Shown here piece after piece: positions 46,363 to 56,293 of a stretch of DNA of 64,000 bases. The position numbers and the translations under genes were made by a program. The notes beneath the pieces were generated by a model. The model worked only from the letters and a program-made list of their open reading frames with translations. It did not search any database and was not told where the DNA came from. How positions within the stretch are numbered: position 1 is the first letter of the stretch; the number at the start of each line of letters is the position of its first letter. Source of the DNA: Salinispora vitiensis (lineage in GTDB: Bacteria > Actinomycetota > Actinomycetes > Mycobacteriales > Micromonosporaceae); the NCBI RefSeq assembly GCF_000378825.1, contig NZ_KB900388.1, positions 2,425,818 through 2,489,817 on the forward strand, given 5' to 3'.

Positions 46363-47007
46363 TCAGGCCACCCGGTTCGAGTCGATTTCCGGCACCACAT
46401 CCCGCAGCCGGTCCAGCTCGATCGCACCGGCCCGGAGCAGCTGGGGCACCGGCCCGGTCAGGTCCACGATCGTGCTCGGCACCGGATCAACCGCCGGACC
46501 CGCCTCCAGGTACGTGCGCACCGAGTAGGCGAGCTGTCCACGGGCCGCCTCCGCGGTGGTCGCCGCGGGCAGCCCAGCCGTATTCGCCGACGCCACCGCC
46601 ATCGGGCCGGTCTCCCGGAGGACCTCCAGCGCGACCGGATGCAACGGCATCCGCACCGCGACCCGGCCCGCGGTCTCCCCCAGATCCCAGCGCAGACTGG
46701 GCGAGTGCTCGACCACGATGGTCAGCGCACCCGGCCAGAAGGCCGCCACCAGGTCCCGGGCCGCACTGGGCAACGAGAAGACCAGCCCGTCCAGGGTGTG
46801 CCGGGAACCGATCAGCACCGGTGGCGGCACCGGCTGACCGCCCTTGGCGTCGAGCAGGGCCTTGACCGCGTGCGGAGCGAACGCGTCCGCCCCGATCCCA
46901 TAGACCGTGTCGGTCGGCAGGACGACCAACTCGCCGTCGCGGATCGCCTTGATGGCTGCCGCGATGCCGCGGTCCCGGTCGACGGGCGACCGGCAGTCGT
47001 AGAGCAT
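46363..47007 (-). CDS. tsaC: Threonylcarbamoyl-AMP synthase (Sua5/YrdC/TsaC)
   Basis: Makes threonylcarbamoyl-AMP for the t6A modification of tRNA. 214 residues: LPTDTVYGIGADAF at about 31-44, KGGQPVPPPVLI (the K-x-R/K-P segment is altered), FWPGALTIVV and the late VRMPLHP and SANTAG motifs. ATG 47007 gives a family-like start (MLYDCRSP); the frame is open to 47055. The KRxxxxP motif common in the family is KGGQPVPPP here. Confidence 0.9.
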   Translation of the reverse strand: MLYDCRSPVDRDRGIAAAIKAIRDGELVVLPTDTVYGIGADAFAPHAVKALLDAKGGQPVPPPVLIGSRHTLDGLVFSLPSAARDLVAAFWPGALTIVVEHSPSLRWDLGETAGRVAVRMPLHPVALEVLRETGPMAVASANTAGLPAATTAEAARGQLAYSVRTYLEAGPAVDPVPSTIVDLTGPVPQLLRAGAIELDRLRDVVPEIDSNRVA

Positions 47008-47115
47008 CACGAGCAGCAGTCTGCCACGCCCGCGTCCGGGCGGTGTGCCGGCCATACCGGGGTGGCGGGAGACACGCGCTCCACCCCTACCCCGGAGGTG
47101 GGCGAGTTCACCGGC

Positions 47116-48114
47116 CTAGCCGCCAACGCCGCCGGGCTCGGGCGGGTTCCCGCCGTCACCGCCGGGCCCTCGCGGGTCACCGCCGTCCCCACCGGACCCT
47201 CGCGGGCCCCCGGCCTCCCGACGCCGGGCCGCGGTAGCGAATCGGGGGCGGCCGGCGAGGTCGGCGTGCTCGGCGATCGAGTCGTACCGGCCATCCCCGG
47301 CCAGCAGCCCGGGCACCGCCGCACCCTGCGTGTCGTCGTGTTCGATCCCGAGCCGGCCCCCGGGCCGCAGCAACAGCGCGGCCCGGGACACCACCGGCCG
47401 GATCACGGCCAACCCGTCCGCGCCGGCGAAGACCGCAGACGCCGGATCGTGCCGGCCGACCTCCGGCGGCACCACCACGTCCGCCGGCACGTACGGCGGG
47501 TTGCACAGCAACACATCCACCCGGCCCAGAAGGTCGTCGAGCAGTTCCGGCGCCGCGACATCGGCAACCACCACCTCAACCGGCCGATCGCCGGCAGCGG
47601 CCCGGCTGGCCGCGTTGCGCCGCAGCCACGACAGCGCCGCCGGGGAACGCTCCACCGCGACCACCCGGGCCGCCGGTACCTCCTGCGCCACCGCCAGGGC
47701 GATCGCCCCGGAGCCGCTGCACAAGTCCACAACCAGCGGCGCCGCCTCCCGGCGTGCCTGCTCAACACCCCACCCGGCGAGTAGCTCCGTCTCCGGGCGA
47801 GGCACAAAGACGCCCGGCCCGACCGCCAGGTCGAGATGCCGAAAGGGGGCGCTGCCGGTGAGGTGCTGCAACGGTTCCCGGCCGGCGCGGCGCGCCACCA
47901 ACGCGTCGAACCGGCGACGCTGTTCCAGGCTCAGCCCGTCGGCCAACGCCAGCCGTCCCCGCGGTACCCCCAGGACGTACGCGGCCAGCACCTCCGCCTC
48001 ACCCCGGGATCCCTCCACCCCGGCATCGGCCAGCACCCGGGCGGCCCGGACGACCGCCCGCGTGGGTCGCTCCCGGTTCGTCCCTTCGGACGGCTGTTGC
48101 GCCAAAAAGCTCAC
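47116..48114 (-). CDS. prmC: Peptide chain release factor N5-glutamine methyltransferase
   Basis: Methylates the GGQ glutamine of release factors; the target gene prfA lies 1.7 kb away. 332 residues from GTG 48114 (start uncertain; GTG 48147 is also open). SAM-binding VDLCSGSGAIALA (about 130) and catalytic NPPY in LLCNPPYVP (about 207). The last about 35 residues are a Gly/Pro/Asp-rich tail with a repeated GGDGG-type pattern, absent from typical PrmC and encoded by short repeats. Confidence 0.92.
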   Translation of the reverse strand: MSFLAQQPSEGTNRERPTRAVVRAARVLADAGVEGSRGEAEVLAAYVLGVPRGRLALADGLSLEQRRRFDALVARRAGREPLQHLTGSAPFRHLDLAVGPGVFVPRPETELLAGWGVEQARREAAPLVVDLCSGSGAIALAVAQEVPAARVVAVERSPAALSWLRRNAASRAAAGDRPVEVVVADVAAPELLDDLLGRVDVLLCNPPYVPADVVVPPEVGRHDPASAVFAGADGLAVIRPVVSRAALLLRPGGRLGIEHDDTQGAAVPGLLAGDGRYDSIAEHADLAGRPRFATAARRREAGGPRGSGGDGGDPRGPGGDGGNPPEPGGVGG

Positions 48115-48187
48115 GCCATAATCATGAAGCGTCACGCAACCAACCACGAGCCGGTGCGGTCAGACGCACACAGACAGGAGGTCGCGG

Positions 48188-49738
48188 GTGGGTTGGCTGG
48201 ACCAAGTCAGCGACCAGGTTGACACCCTGACCCGGGCACGCGGGTTGCAGGAATCGAGCCGCTCCGCCGAGGCGTACCGCATCCTCTCGGAGGTGCTCGC
48301 CACCACCGACGACCGATACGCCCGGGCCGACGCCCTGGTACAACGCCTTTCCGCGGTGGTCAACCTGGGCCGGACCGCGGAGTACACCCGGGCCATCGAG
48401 GAGGCCACCACCGCCGTCCGGGACCTCGCCGAGCCGTACCCGCACGGGCACCTCCACGCGCTCGCCGCGCTCGCCGCCCACCACCAGGGCGCGCTGGACC
48501 GGTGTGTCATGCACCTGGTACGGGCCGCTCGCGCGCTGGGCGCCGTCAGCGACCCCGACCGGGACACCGCCTGGGGCTGGCACGACCTCGCGATGGCCTA
48601 CTCCTACCTCAGCTTCCACGGATACGCGCTGGGTGCGATCGAGCGGGCACGACAGCTCGGGCTCGCCGCCGGCATCCCGGCGGAGACCTTCGCCGCCCCC
48701 GGCATCCGACTGCGCAACGCCGTCGCGCTGGACCACACCGGCGACAGCGACGGCTGCCTGCGGGTCCTCCGCGACATCGGCAGCGACCTGAGGCAGTTCC
48801 TGCAAGCCGGACAGGCCGGACGGCTCCGCCCCAGCAGCCTCGCCGCGTACGGCTACGCCGCAGCGCGGCAGGCCGCCCTGGGTGACCGGTTGGAGGTGGG
48901 AACGGACGCCGCTCCGGCCCGACTGCTGGGCCACGGCGGCGACAGTGCCCGGGCGCGGGACATGCGCCAACTCGGCGGGGTCTGCCTGGCCATCGCGGCC
49001 GACCGCCCGATCGAGGCGGTCAGCCGACTGGACACCGTGCAGGTCTCCACCGAGACCCTGGGCGCGGCCGAACCCGATCGGCTCCGCAGCATCGCGCTGG
49101 GCCGGGCCGGTGAGCACGTCGCCGCCCATCGGGTCGACCGGCGGGCGTTCCGGCTCGCCGCGCAACGCAACGATCGACTTCGGGACGTCTACATCGACGG
49201 AATCGCCGCTCGCATCGACCACGAGGAGATGCGCCGCGAGGCCGCCCGCTTCGAGGGAGAGGCGCTGACCGACCCGCTGACCGGGCTACCCAACCGACGC
49301 CGGCTGGAACGGCACATCGCCGCCGTGATGGCCCAGGGGGAACGGGTGGTGATCGGCGTCTGCGACCTGGACGGGTTCAAGGCGGTGAACACCTACCACG
49401 GACACCACTCCGGCGACCTGGTCCTGCAGCGCATCGCCGGAGTGGTCAACCGGGTGATGCGGCGAGACGACTTCGTAGCCCGCTACGGCGGCGACGAGTT
49501 CGTCGTGGTGCTACCCGGTACGGACATGGCCGAGGCCCAGGAGGTGGCGCGCCGGATCAAGTCCGCCGTGCGGACCGAGGACTGGGAATCGCTCGTGCCC
49601 GGCACCCCGGTCGGGGTCAGCATCGGCTTCGCCGAGGTGGCCGCCACCGGCACCGACCTACCGGACGCACTGAGCGTCGCCTTCGAGACCGCCGACCGGG
49701 AGATGCTGCGCGCCAAGACCCGCCCCCGCGCCTCCTGA
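48188..49738 (+). CDS. TPR-like GGDEF diguanylate cyclase
   Basis: Predicted to make the second messenger c-di-GMP. 516 residues: about 1-345 is a helical TPR-like sensor region; a short helix follows, then the GGDEF domain (about 355-510). The active-site motif RYGGDEF is intact (about 434-440), and an RRDD sequence ends five residues before it, which is the inhibitory I-site. No transmembrane segment, so a cytoplasmic enzyme. GTG 48188 is preceded by AGGAGG 6 nt upstream, a very strong site. It is the only gene on the plus strand in this part of the window. Confidence 0.9.
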   Translation: MGWLDQVSDQVDTLTRARGLQESSRSAEAYRILSEVLATTDDRYARADALVQRLSAVVNLGRTAEYTRAIEEATTAVRDLAEPYPHGHLHALAALAAHHQGALDRCVMHLVRAARALGAVSDPDRDTAWGWHDLAMAYSYLSFHGYALGAIERARQLGLAAGIPAETFAAPGIRLRNAVALDHTGDSDGCLRVLRDIGSDLRQFLQAGQAGRLRPSSLAAYGYAAARQAALGDRLEVGTDAAPARLLGHGGDSARARDMRQLGGVCLAIAADRPIEAVSRLDTVQVSTETLGAAEPDRLRSIALGRAGEHVAAHRVDRRAFRLAAQRNDRLRDVYIDGIAARIDHEEMRREAARFEGEALTDPLTGLPNRRRLERHIAAVMAQGERVVIGVCDLDGFKAVNTYHGHHSGDLVLQRIAGVVNRVMRRDDFVARYGGDEFVVVLPGTDMAEAQEVARRIKSAVRTEDWESLVPGTPVGVSIGFAEVAATGTDLPDALSVAFETADREMLRAKTRPRAS

Positions 49739-49815
49739 CAGCCACCGAGCGGGCCCGCGTACCGTCCGCGGGGCGCTGCCCGGGGCGGGCGGGGCGCTTG
49801 CCCGGGCCGGGCGGG

Positions 49816-50904
49816 TCAGCGGCGCCCCAACTCCACGTTGCCGGCCAGCCGGGCCGCCCGGTCGGCCTCGGCGAGCGCCGCCAGCACGCCGTCCAATTCT
49901 CCGGCGAGAGCCAGGTCCAGGTTGTACGCGGTGTAGCCGATCCGGTGGTCGGTGATCCGGTTCTGCGGGAAGTTGTAGGTGCGGATCCGCTCCGAGCGGT
50001 CCACCGTCCGGACCTGTGCCTTACGCGCGTCGGAAGCGGCGGCGTCGGCCTGCTCCTGCGCCACCGCCAGGAGTCGGGCCCGCAGGATCCGCATCGCCTG
50101 CTCGCGATTCTGCAACTGGGACTTCTCGTTCTGGCAGGAGACGACGATGCCGGTCGGCAGGTGGGTGATCCGGACCGCGGAGTCGGTGGTGTTCACCGAT
50201 TGACCACCGGGACCAGAGGAGCGAAACACGTCGATCCGAAGCTCGTTCGGGTCGATCGTCACGTCGATCTCCTCGGCCTCCGGCAGCACCAGTACGCCGG
50301 CGGCGCTGGTGTGGATGCGTCCCTGCGACTCGGTGACCGGCACCCGCTGCACCCGGTGCACCCCGCCCTCCCACTTGAGCCGGGACCACACCCCGTTGCC
50401 GCCCTCCGGCACTCCCTTGCACTTGATGGCGAGTGAAACGTCCTTCACCCCGCCTAGGTCGGAGTCCTGCGCGTCGATCACCTCGACCAGCCAGCCACAG
50501 CGCTCGGCATACCGGGTGTACATCCGCAGCAGGTCGCCGGCGAAGAGCGCCGACTCCTCGCCCCCCTCCCCCGCCTTGATCTCGACGATGACGTCCTTGG
50601 CGTCGTGCGGGTCCCGCGGGATCAGCAGCTCGGCGAGGCACTCCTCCAGCGCCGGCAGGGTCGCCGCGATCGCCTCGGCCTCGGCGGCGAAGGCCGGCTC
50701 CTCGGCGGCCAGCTCCTTCGCCGCCGTCAGGTCGGCTCGGGCCTGCGCCAGCTCGGTGGCGGCCTTGTGCAGCGGCACCAGCTCCGCGTACCGACGGCCC
50801 ACTCGGCGAGCCGCGTTCTGGTCGGCGTGAATAGCCGGGTCGGCCAGCCGCCGTTCCAGCTCCGCGTACTCGTCGAGGAGGGTGGCCAGACGCTCGCTAC
50901 TCAT
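49816..50904 (-). CDS. prfA: Peptide chain release factor 1
   Basis: Reads UAA and UAG stop codons. 362 residues; peptide-release loop [13 protein letters not shown] (about 230) and codon-recognition segment [13 protein letters not shown], in which PVT matches the RF1-type PxT motif rather than the SPF of RF2. The downstream 77 bp toward the convergent GGDEF gene is very GC-rich with short hairpins. Confidence 0.97.
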   Translation of the reverse strand: MSSERLATLLDEYAELERRLADPAIHADQNAARRVGRRYAELVPLHKAATELAQARADLTAAKELAAEEPAFAAEAEAIAATLPALEECLAELLIPRDPHDAKDVIVEIKAGEGGEESALFAGDLLRMYTRYAERCGWLVEVIDAQDSDLGGVKDVSLAIKCKGVPEGGNGVWSRLKWEGGVHRVQRVPVTESQGRIHTSAAGVLVLPEAEEIDVTIDPNELRIDVFRSSGPGGQSVNTTDSAVRITHLPTGIVVSCQNEKSQLQNREQAMRILRARLLAVAQEQADAAASDARKAQVRTVDRSERIRTYNFPQNRITDHRIGYTAYNLDLALAGELDGVLAALAEADRAARLAGNVELGRR

Positions 50905-50978
50905 GGACAGCTACTCCTTCGACAACGGCGCTGGACGGCGATGCCCCGGGCCGCCGGGGCGGAATACGGACGACGCCC

Positions 50979-51007
50979 GCGCCCGGCAAAAAACCGGACA
51001 CGGGCGC
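50979..51007 (-). terminator. Hairpin after rpmE
   Basis: 7-bp inverted repeat (50979-50985 with 51001-51007); the 15-nt loop contains a T run on the minus strand. It lies 11 nt past the rpmE stop and could separate rpmE from prfA. Confidence 0.5.
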
Positions 51008-51018
51008 CGACCGGGGCG

Positions 51019-51243
51019 TTACTTGCCCTTCTTGGCCTGAACCTTGGCGTACTTCTGCTGGAACTTGGCCACCCGGCCGGCGGTGTCCAGAACGCGCTGC
51101 TTACCGGTGTAGAACGGGTGGCAGGCGCTGCACGTCTCCACGTGGATGGAACCGCCCTTGGCGGTGCTGCGGGTGGTGAAGGTGTTACCGCAGGAGCAGG
51201 CGACCTCCGTGGTCGCGTACTCCGGGTGGATGTTGGGCTTCAT
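51019..51243 (-). CDS. rpmE: Ribosomal protein bL31, zinc-binding form
   Basis: 74 residues. Cys16 and Cys18 (CSCGN) with Cys38 and Cys41 (CSACH) form the zinc site, so this is the C+ form; zinc-poor conditions usually bring a C- paralog elsewhere. ATG 51243 has GAGG 4 nt upstream. Between rho and prfA, as in other actinobacteria. Confidence 0.97.
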   Translation of the reverse strand: MKPNIHPEYATTEVACSCGNTFTTRSTAKGGSIHVETCSACHPFYTGKQRVLDTAGRVAKFQQKYAKVQAKKGK

Positions 51244-51549
51244 GTCGCCTCGGTCCTCTCGTTGGTGGTCGCCGGGTCGCCCGGCCGCAGGTGTACGACG
51301 GATGGGCGTGAACCGGAACCGGTGGCCGACGAACCAGTCTGCCACGGGGTCACGTCGGCTTGGCAGGCGGGCCGTGCCACAGCACTGGCAGCGTAAACGT
51401 CGGCCCGTACCACCGCATTCCCCGATCCGCCGCCGAGCATTCGCCCGGGCGCCTCCGCTCCAGGCGCACGGACGGTCCGCCGCGGTGTCGCCGCTGTTAC
51501 CCGGCGCCGGGGCACGACCCACGCGGCCGTGCCCCGGGCCGACCGGGGC
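51244..51549 (-). other. Leader/promoter region of rpmE
   Basis: 306 bp between rho and rpmE. It holds the rho terminator hairpin at 51507-51537. I see no gene and no clear zinc-responsive (Zur) box. Confidence 0.5.
51507..51537 (-). terminator. Terminator after rho
   Basis: Perfect 10-bp inverted repeat (51507-51516 with 51528-51537), 11-nt loop, 12 nt past the rho stop. Confidence 0.7.
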
Positions 51550-53610
51550 TCACTCCCCGGGCGTCGACTTCGCGATCTGCATCAGGAACTCGATGTTGGT
51601 CCGGGACTGCTTGAGCCGGTCCAGCAACAGATCCAGCGCGGCCTGTGAGTCCAGCGCGTGCAGCACCTTCCGGAGCTTGTGGACGATGGCCAGCTCCTCC
51701 GGTGCGAGCAGGATCTCCTCCTTACGCGTGCCGGACGGGTGGATGTCGATGGCCGGGAAGGTCCGCTTGTCGGCGATCTTCCGGTCCAGCTTCAACTCCG
51801 CGTTGCCGGTGCCCTTGAACTCCTCGAAGATGACCGTGTCCGCCGTCGAACCGGTCTCCACCAGCGCGGTGGCGAGGATGGTCAGCGAACCGCCGTTTTC
51901 GATATTGCGGGCCGCACCCAGGAACCGCTTGGGCGGATACAACGCGGTGGAGTCGATACCACCCGACATGATCCGGCCGCTGGCCGGCGCCGCCAGGTTG
52001 TACGACCGGCCGAGCCGCGTCACCGAGTCCAGCAGCACGACCACGTCGTGGCCCAGCTCGACCAGCCGCTTCGCCCGCTCGATCGCCAGCTCGGCGACGG
52101 TGGTGTGGTCCTGCGGCGGACGGTCGAAGGTCGCCGCGACGACCTCACCCTTCACCGACCGCTGCATGTCGGTGACCTCTTCTGGGCGCTCGTCCACCAA
52201 CACCACCATCAGGTGGCACTCCGGGTTGTTGTGGGTGATCGCGTTCGCGATCGCCTGCAACACCATCGTCTTACCGGCCTTGGGTGGCGAAACGATGAGT
52301 GCCCGCTGGCCCTTGCCGATGGGCATCACCAGGTCGATCACCCGCGTGGTGAGGATGTGCGGCTCGCTCTCCAGCCGCAGCCGCTCCTGCGGGTAGAGCG
52401 GGGTGAGTCGGTAGAACTCCGGCCGGCGCTTCGCCTCCTCCGGCTCCATCCCGTTGATGGTGTCCAGCCGGACCAGCGGGTTGTACTTGTCCCGCCGCTG
52501 CTCGCCCTCCCGCGTCGCGCGGACGGCACCGGTAATCGCGTCACCGCGCCGCAGACCGTACCGCTTGATCTGGGACATAGAGACGTAAACATCGTTCGGG
52601 CCGGCCAGATAACCGGTGGTCCGGACGAAAGCGTAATTGTCGAGCACGTCGATGATGCCGGCCACCGGGACCAGGACGTCGTCCTCGCTAACCTGAGGCT
52701 CCCGGCCGCCATCGCCGTCCCGGTCACCACGGCCGCGCCGACGGTCCCGGAAGCGGCTGCGCCGGCCACGCCGACCGCCGCCCTCGTTCTCCTCCTCGCC
52801 GTCGTTGTCACGCTGACCCCGGTCGTTCCGGTCGCCCCGCTCGCCGCGCTCAGCACGGTCACCACGCTCGCCGCGCTCAACACGGTCGCCACGCTCGCCA
52901 CGGTCACCGCGCTCAGCACGCTCGCCACGGTCACCGCGCTCAGCACGCTCGCCACGGTCACCACGCTCGCCGCGGTCACCACGCTCGCCGCGCTCGCCGC
53001 GCTCAGCACGCTCGCCACGGTCACCGCGCTCAGCACGCTCGCCACGGTCACCACGCTCGCCGCGGTCACCACGCTCGCCGCGCTCGCCGCGCTCAGCACG
53101 CTCGCCGCGCTCAGCACGGTCCCGGCCGCCGCGACCCTCACCGCGCTCCCGGCGTTCGCCGGCCTCGGTCCCCTCCGGTCGCGTCTCAGCGCGGGCCTCA
53201 CCGGCCTCGCTGGCCGCCCGGCCACGTCGGCCACGAGCGCGGCCGGTGGTCGGCGTGGTTGTTGACGACTCGGCGGGACGCGACTCGGCCTCCGGCCGCT
53301 CGCCCGACTCCCGAACCTCCGCGTGGACCTCCCCCCGGGCGGGGGCCGCAGCAGCCGCAACCTCGGCCCGCGGTCGAGGGGTTCCGGTGGCTGCCCCGCC
53401 ACTCTGACGCTCGGTGATCGCGCTGATCAGCTCACCCTTGCGCATGCGGGCCGTGCCCGAGATGCCGAGCGACGCGGCCAAGCTCTGAAGCTCCGGCAGC
53501 AGCATCGCCGACAGACCTGTGCCGCTACGCCGACGACGGGTGGGAGCAGCGGTCGTGGCATCGCCAGCGACGTTGGAAACATCCGACGTCACGTCGGTGG
53601 TGTCGCTCAA
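51550..53610 (-). CDS. rho: Transcription termination factor Rho with long Arg/Glu/Gly/Asp repeat insert
   Basis: Hexameric RNA helicase that ends transcription. 686 residues, against about 420 in E. coli. The Rho N-terminal helical part (about 37-75) is followed by a disordered insert (about 75-300), then the RNA-binding fold ([15 protein letters not shown]) and the ATPase core with PPKAGKTMV (P-loop) and [12 protein letters not shown]. The insert is mostly RGER/RGDR triplets. I chose TTG 53610: AAGGA lies 5 nt upstream and the protein then begins SDTTDVT as in other actinobacterial Rho proteins. The next 293 bp to thrB hold no gene. Confidence 0.96.
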   Translation of the reverse strand: MSDTTDVTSDVSNVAGDATTAAPTRRRRSGTGLSAMLLPELQSLAASLGISGTARMRKGELISAITERQSGGAATGTPRPRAEVAAAAAPARGEVHAEVRESGERPEAESRPAESSTTTPTTGRARGRRGRAASEAGEARAETRPEGTEAGERRERGEGRGGRDRAERGERAERGERGERGDRGERGDRGERAERGDRGERAERGERGERGDRGERGDRGERAERGDRGERAERGDRGERGDRVERGERGDRAERGERGDRNDRGQRDNDGEEENEGGGRRGRRSRFRDRRRGRGDRDGDGGREPQVSEDDVLVPVAGIIDVLDNYAFVRTTGYLAGPNDVYVSMSQIKRYGLRRGDAITGAVRATREGEQRRDKYNPLVRLDTINGMEPEEAKRRPEFYRLTPLYPQERLRLESEPHILTTRVIDLVMPIGKGQRALIVSPPKAGKTMVLQAIANAITHNNPECHLMVVLVDERPEEVTDMQRSVKGEVVAATFDRPPQDHTTVAELAIERAKRLVELGHDVVVLLDSVTRLGRSYNLAAPASGRIMSGGIDSTALYPPKRFLGAARNIENGGSLTILATALVETGSTADTVIFEEFKGTGNAELKLDRKIADKRTFPAIDIHPSGTRKEEILLAPEELAIVHKLRKVLHALDSQAALDLLLDRLKQSRTNIEFLMQIAKSTPGE
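52921..53100 (-). repeat. Perfect 90-bp direct duplication within rho
   Basis: 52921-53010 and 53011-53100 are identical. Each codes for a 30-residue block of RGE/RGD/RAE triplets. Degenerate 9-bp and 18-bp relatives flank the pair (about 52830-53120). Confidence 0.93.
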
Positions 53611-53613
53611 TGG

Positions 53614-53623
53614 AATCCTTCCC
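53614..53623 (-). promoter_or_regulatory. Shine-Dalgarno for the TTG start of rho
   Basis: GGGAAGGATT on the minus strand; AAGGA is 5 nt before TTG 53610. It decides for the rare start codon over upstream in-frame codons, which would only add Pro/Arg-rich sequence. Confidence 0.65.
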
Positions 53624-53903
53624 TCGATAGGCCGGGACTGCCCGGAATCGACATACAGGTGGCCGGGCGGCCTCGGTGCACCCGCCTCGCATGGACGCGT
53701 CGCGGGAGATGGTGGCACAGCAGCCGGTAGCCTTCCCGACTCACCGAGGTGATGAGGACGGGCTCGCCGTCTGCCGCGACCGGTGCGCACTGCGGTGCGG
53801 CGTTTCTAGGCAGGGGTGACGGGCAGACCGCCGATAGCTTCGGGGGTGCGCCGACCCGCAGGAAGATCGCGTGCTTCGCGGCTGTGCTAAGTCTAGAGCG
53901 TAA

Positions 53904-54848
53904 TCAACTCTTCCGACCTGCGGCAACAGGATCCCGCTCCGCGTGTCCCAGTCTACCCCGTCCCACCCGGGCGCCGTGCACCTCTACCGGCAACGACCAA
54001 ACCTGCCAGTCTGGCCCCGTTACCAGGTCGGCGGGGGGATCACGCAGCGCCAGCACAGTCGGGCCGGCCCCGGAGACCACCGCTGGCACATCCGCCGCGC
54101 GGAGTTCGGCGACCAACGCGGCCGTCGCCGGCATGCTCTCGGCCCGATAATCCTGGTGCAACCGGTCAACCGTGGCCGGCAGCAACAGCTCCGGCGCGAC
54201 GCTGAGGGCATGGACCAGCAGGGCGGCCCGGCCCGCGTTGTGCGCCGCGTCCTGGTGCGGCACGGTAGCCGGCAGGGCGGCCCGCGCGGCGGCGGTGAGC
54301 CCCCGCTCCGTCGGCACGAACACCGTCGGCCGGACCCCGACGGCGACCGGAAGCGACACCGCCCGAGCTCCCTCCGACTCGGTCCAGGCGACGGTGAACC
54401 CACCCAGCAGGCAGGGCGCCACATTGTCCGGATGGCCCTCGAGCCGGGCCGCGAGACGGAGCACGGCCGCATCGTCCAGCCGCTGCTGCCCGTCGGGCAG
54501 CAGGGCCCGGGCCAGCAGCACCCCGGCGACGATCGCCGCCGAGGACGAGCCGAGGCCACGCGCCTGGGGGATCCGGTTGACGCACTCCACCGCCAGCCCC
54601 GCCGGCTGGCCGCCACACTCGGCAAAGGTGGCCCGCATCGCGCCCACCACGAGGTGCCGCTCGTCGCTGGGCAGTTCACCGGCGCCCTCGCCGAGCACCC
54701 GCACCGTGACACCGCCAGCGGTGACCTCGGCGCAGACATCGTCATAGAGTCCAAGGGCGAGCCCGACGGCGTCGAACCCCGGCCCCAGATTGGCGCTGGT
54801 GGCAGCGACTCGCACCCGGACCGGGCCGGGCAAGAAATTGGTCGACAC
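53904..54848 (-). CDS. thrB: Homoserine kinase
   Basis: GHMP-family kinase, threonine pathway. 314 residues: ATP loop PQARGLGSSSAAIVAG (about 93-108), N-terminal TSANLGPGFDAVGLAL and C-terminal SGAGPTVLAL. GTG 54848. A TAGCAT hexamer at 54860-54855 with TTCGAA 17 bp further upstream would start transcription at the GTG itself (leaderless, weak). It is separated from thrC by an MFS and an RND gene, so it needs its own promoter or long read-through. Confidence 0.95.
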   Translation of the reverse strand: MSTNFLPGPVRVRVAATSANLGPGFDAVGLALGLYDDVCAEVTAGGVTVRVLGEGAGELPSDERHLVVGAMRATFAECGGQPAGLAVECVNRIPQARGLGSSSAAIVAGVLLARALLPDGQQRLDDAAVLRLAARLEGHPDNVAPCLLGGFTVAWTESEGARAVSLPVAVGVRPTVFVPTERGLTAAARAALPATVPHQDAAHNAGRAALLVHALSVAPELLLPATVDRLHQDYRAESMPATAALVAELRAADVPAVVSGAGPTVLALRDPPADLVTGPDWQVWSLPVEVHGARVGRGRLGHAERDPVAAGRKS

Positions 54849-54854
54849 GCGCTC

Positions 54855-54883
54855 ATGCTAGGACCGCGTACCGACGTTTCGAA
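54855..54883 (-). promoter_or_regulatory. Candidate leaderless promoter of thrB
   Basis: TTCGAA (-35-like, 54883-54878), 17-bp spacer, TAGCAT (-10-like, 54860-54855), 6 nt before GTG 54848. Based on pattern only. Confidence 0.3.
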
Positions 54884-54938
54884 CCACCGCCCCCGGCCCG
54901 GCTGTCGGGGAGATAATGGGCGGAGAACCCGCGGCCGG

Positions 54939-56180
54939 TCAACGCTGAGCCGACTCCGGCTCGGCGACCGGCTCGGTCAGCGAGAGGTGGCGGGTCGCCA
55001 CCCGCCAGCCGATCGCGTAGACCAGGGTGACGAGACCACCACCGGCCAGCACCACCCGTTCGTCCACCACGTCAATCACCGACGCCACCACCAGCTGGCT
55101 CACCGAGATGGCGAGCGTCGCCAGCATCATGTCGGTGGCGAAAACCCGCCCACGTAACCGGTCCGGGACCTCACCCTGGAGGGCATAGTTGGACATGACC
55201 CAGTTACTGCCCCCAGCGAAGTGCGCCACAAAGACCAACACGAGCACCAGCGGGAACCAGTTCACCGCCGAGGTGCCCAGGTAGGCCAGCCCGTACAGCG
55301 ACATGGACAGCGCCAGGCCCGGCAGCAGCCAGGCCCGGTTACCCAGGACCCGTCGCATCAGGATCGGACCGACCAGAGCTCCCGCCCCACGGACCGCGAA
55401 GAGCAGACCGGCGCCGATCGGGCCGGCCCCATAGGTCGCTGCCAGCAAGGGAAAAACCGTCAACACACCGTTACCGAGACCGACTGCCGACTTCACCGTG
55501 ACCAAGGCCAGCACCCGGGGCCGGTGGCCGATGTAGCCAAGCGCTTCCCGGACCGCCGCCCAGGTCTGCTGTGCCGGCCGATCCTGCTCTCGGGGGGCCT
55601 GCAACGGCCGGCGGATCAGCGCGGCCAGGATCGCCGCCAGGACCAGACCGCCGGCCGCCACCCAGAAGGCGACGTACGGTCCGGTGGCGCTGCTCAGCAC
55701 CCCGCCCAGCGACGCCCCGACAATCGTCATCGTGCCCCACGCCGAACCCGCGACCGCGTTACCCGCCGCCAACTCGTCCCGGTCCAGCACGTTCGGCAGA
55801 GCAGCCTGCGCCGCCGGCGAGTAGAACGCCTTGGCTACCGCCACCACCCCGATCCCCACCAAGGCCAGCCAGGCGGTGCCGGCATCGCGTACCCCGAGGA
55901 GCAGCAGGACGCCGACCAGCGCGGCGAGGTTGGCCCCGATCATGATCCGGCGCCGGTCGAACCGGTCCGCCACCGCCCCGGTGTACGGCAGCAGCAGCGC
56001 CACGACGCCGGTGTCCATGGCCAGCAGCAGCGCACCCCACACGCCGCTGCCGGTCAACGCCGGCAGGAGCACCAGCAACGGAACCATGACGAACCAGTCC
56101 ACGCCGAAGACCATCAGCTCGGCCAGGAGCAGTTTGCGGAAGCTCCGGTTACGACGCAGAACCGAGAGGACGGACGGCAT
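54939..56180 (-). CDS. Major facilitator superfamily transporter
   Basis: 413 residues with about 12 helices in two halves and the loop motif ADRFDRRRIMI between helices 2 and 3. The layout resembles the EntS/DHA3-type exporters of siderophores and drugs. ATG 56180, or GTG 56183 directly before it. Lies between the RND and thrB genes on the same strand; no functional link to threonine synthesis is expected. Confidence 0.88.
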   Translation of the reverse strand: MPSVLSVLRRNRSFRKLLLAELMVFGVDWFVMVPLLVLLPALTGSGVWGALLLAMDTGVVALLLPYTGAVADRFDRRRIMIGANLAALVGVLLLLGVRDAGTAWLALVGIGVVAVAKAFYSPAAQAALPNVLDRDELAAGNAVAGSAWGTMTIVGASLGGVLSSATGPYVAFWVAAGGLVLAAILAALIRRPLQAPREQDRPAQQTWAAVREALGYIGHRPRVLALVTVKSAVGLGNGVLTVFPLLAATYGAGPIGAGLLFAVRGAGALVGPILMRRVLGNRAWLLPGLALSMSLYGLAYLGTSAVNWFPLVLVLVFVAHFAGGSNWVMSNYALQGEVPDRLRGRVFATDMMLATLAISVSQLVVASVIDVVDERVVLAGGGLVTLVYAIGWRVATRHLSLTEPVAEPESAQR

Positions 56181-56247
56181 CACCGAACCCTATCCACCGC
56201 GATGCCGCGCTTTGGTCATCGTGCGGACAGCAGGGCCCGGAAACGGC

Positions 56248-56282
56248 GCGGACGCCCTCGACCAGCCGTCGAGGGCGTCCGC
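56248..56282 (-). terminator. Terminator after the RND gene
   Basis: Perfect 14-bp inverted repeat (56248-56261 with 56269-56282), 7-nt loop, 11 nt past the RND stop codon. Confidence 0.8.
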
Positions 56283-56293
56283 GAGCCGCGTAG

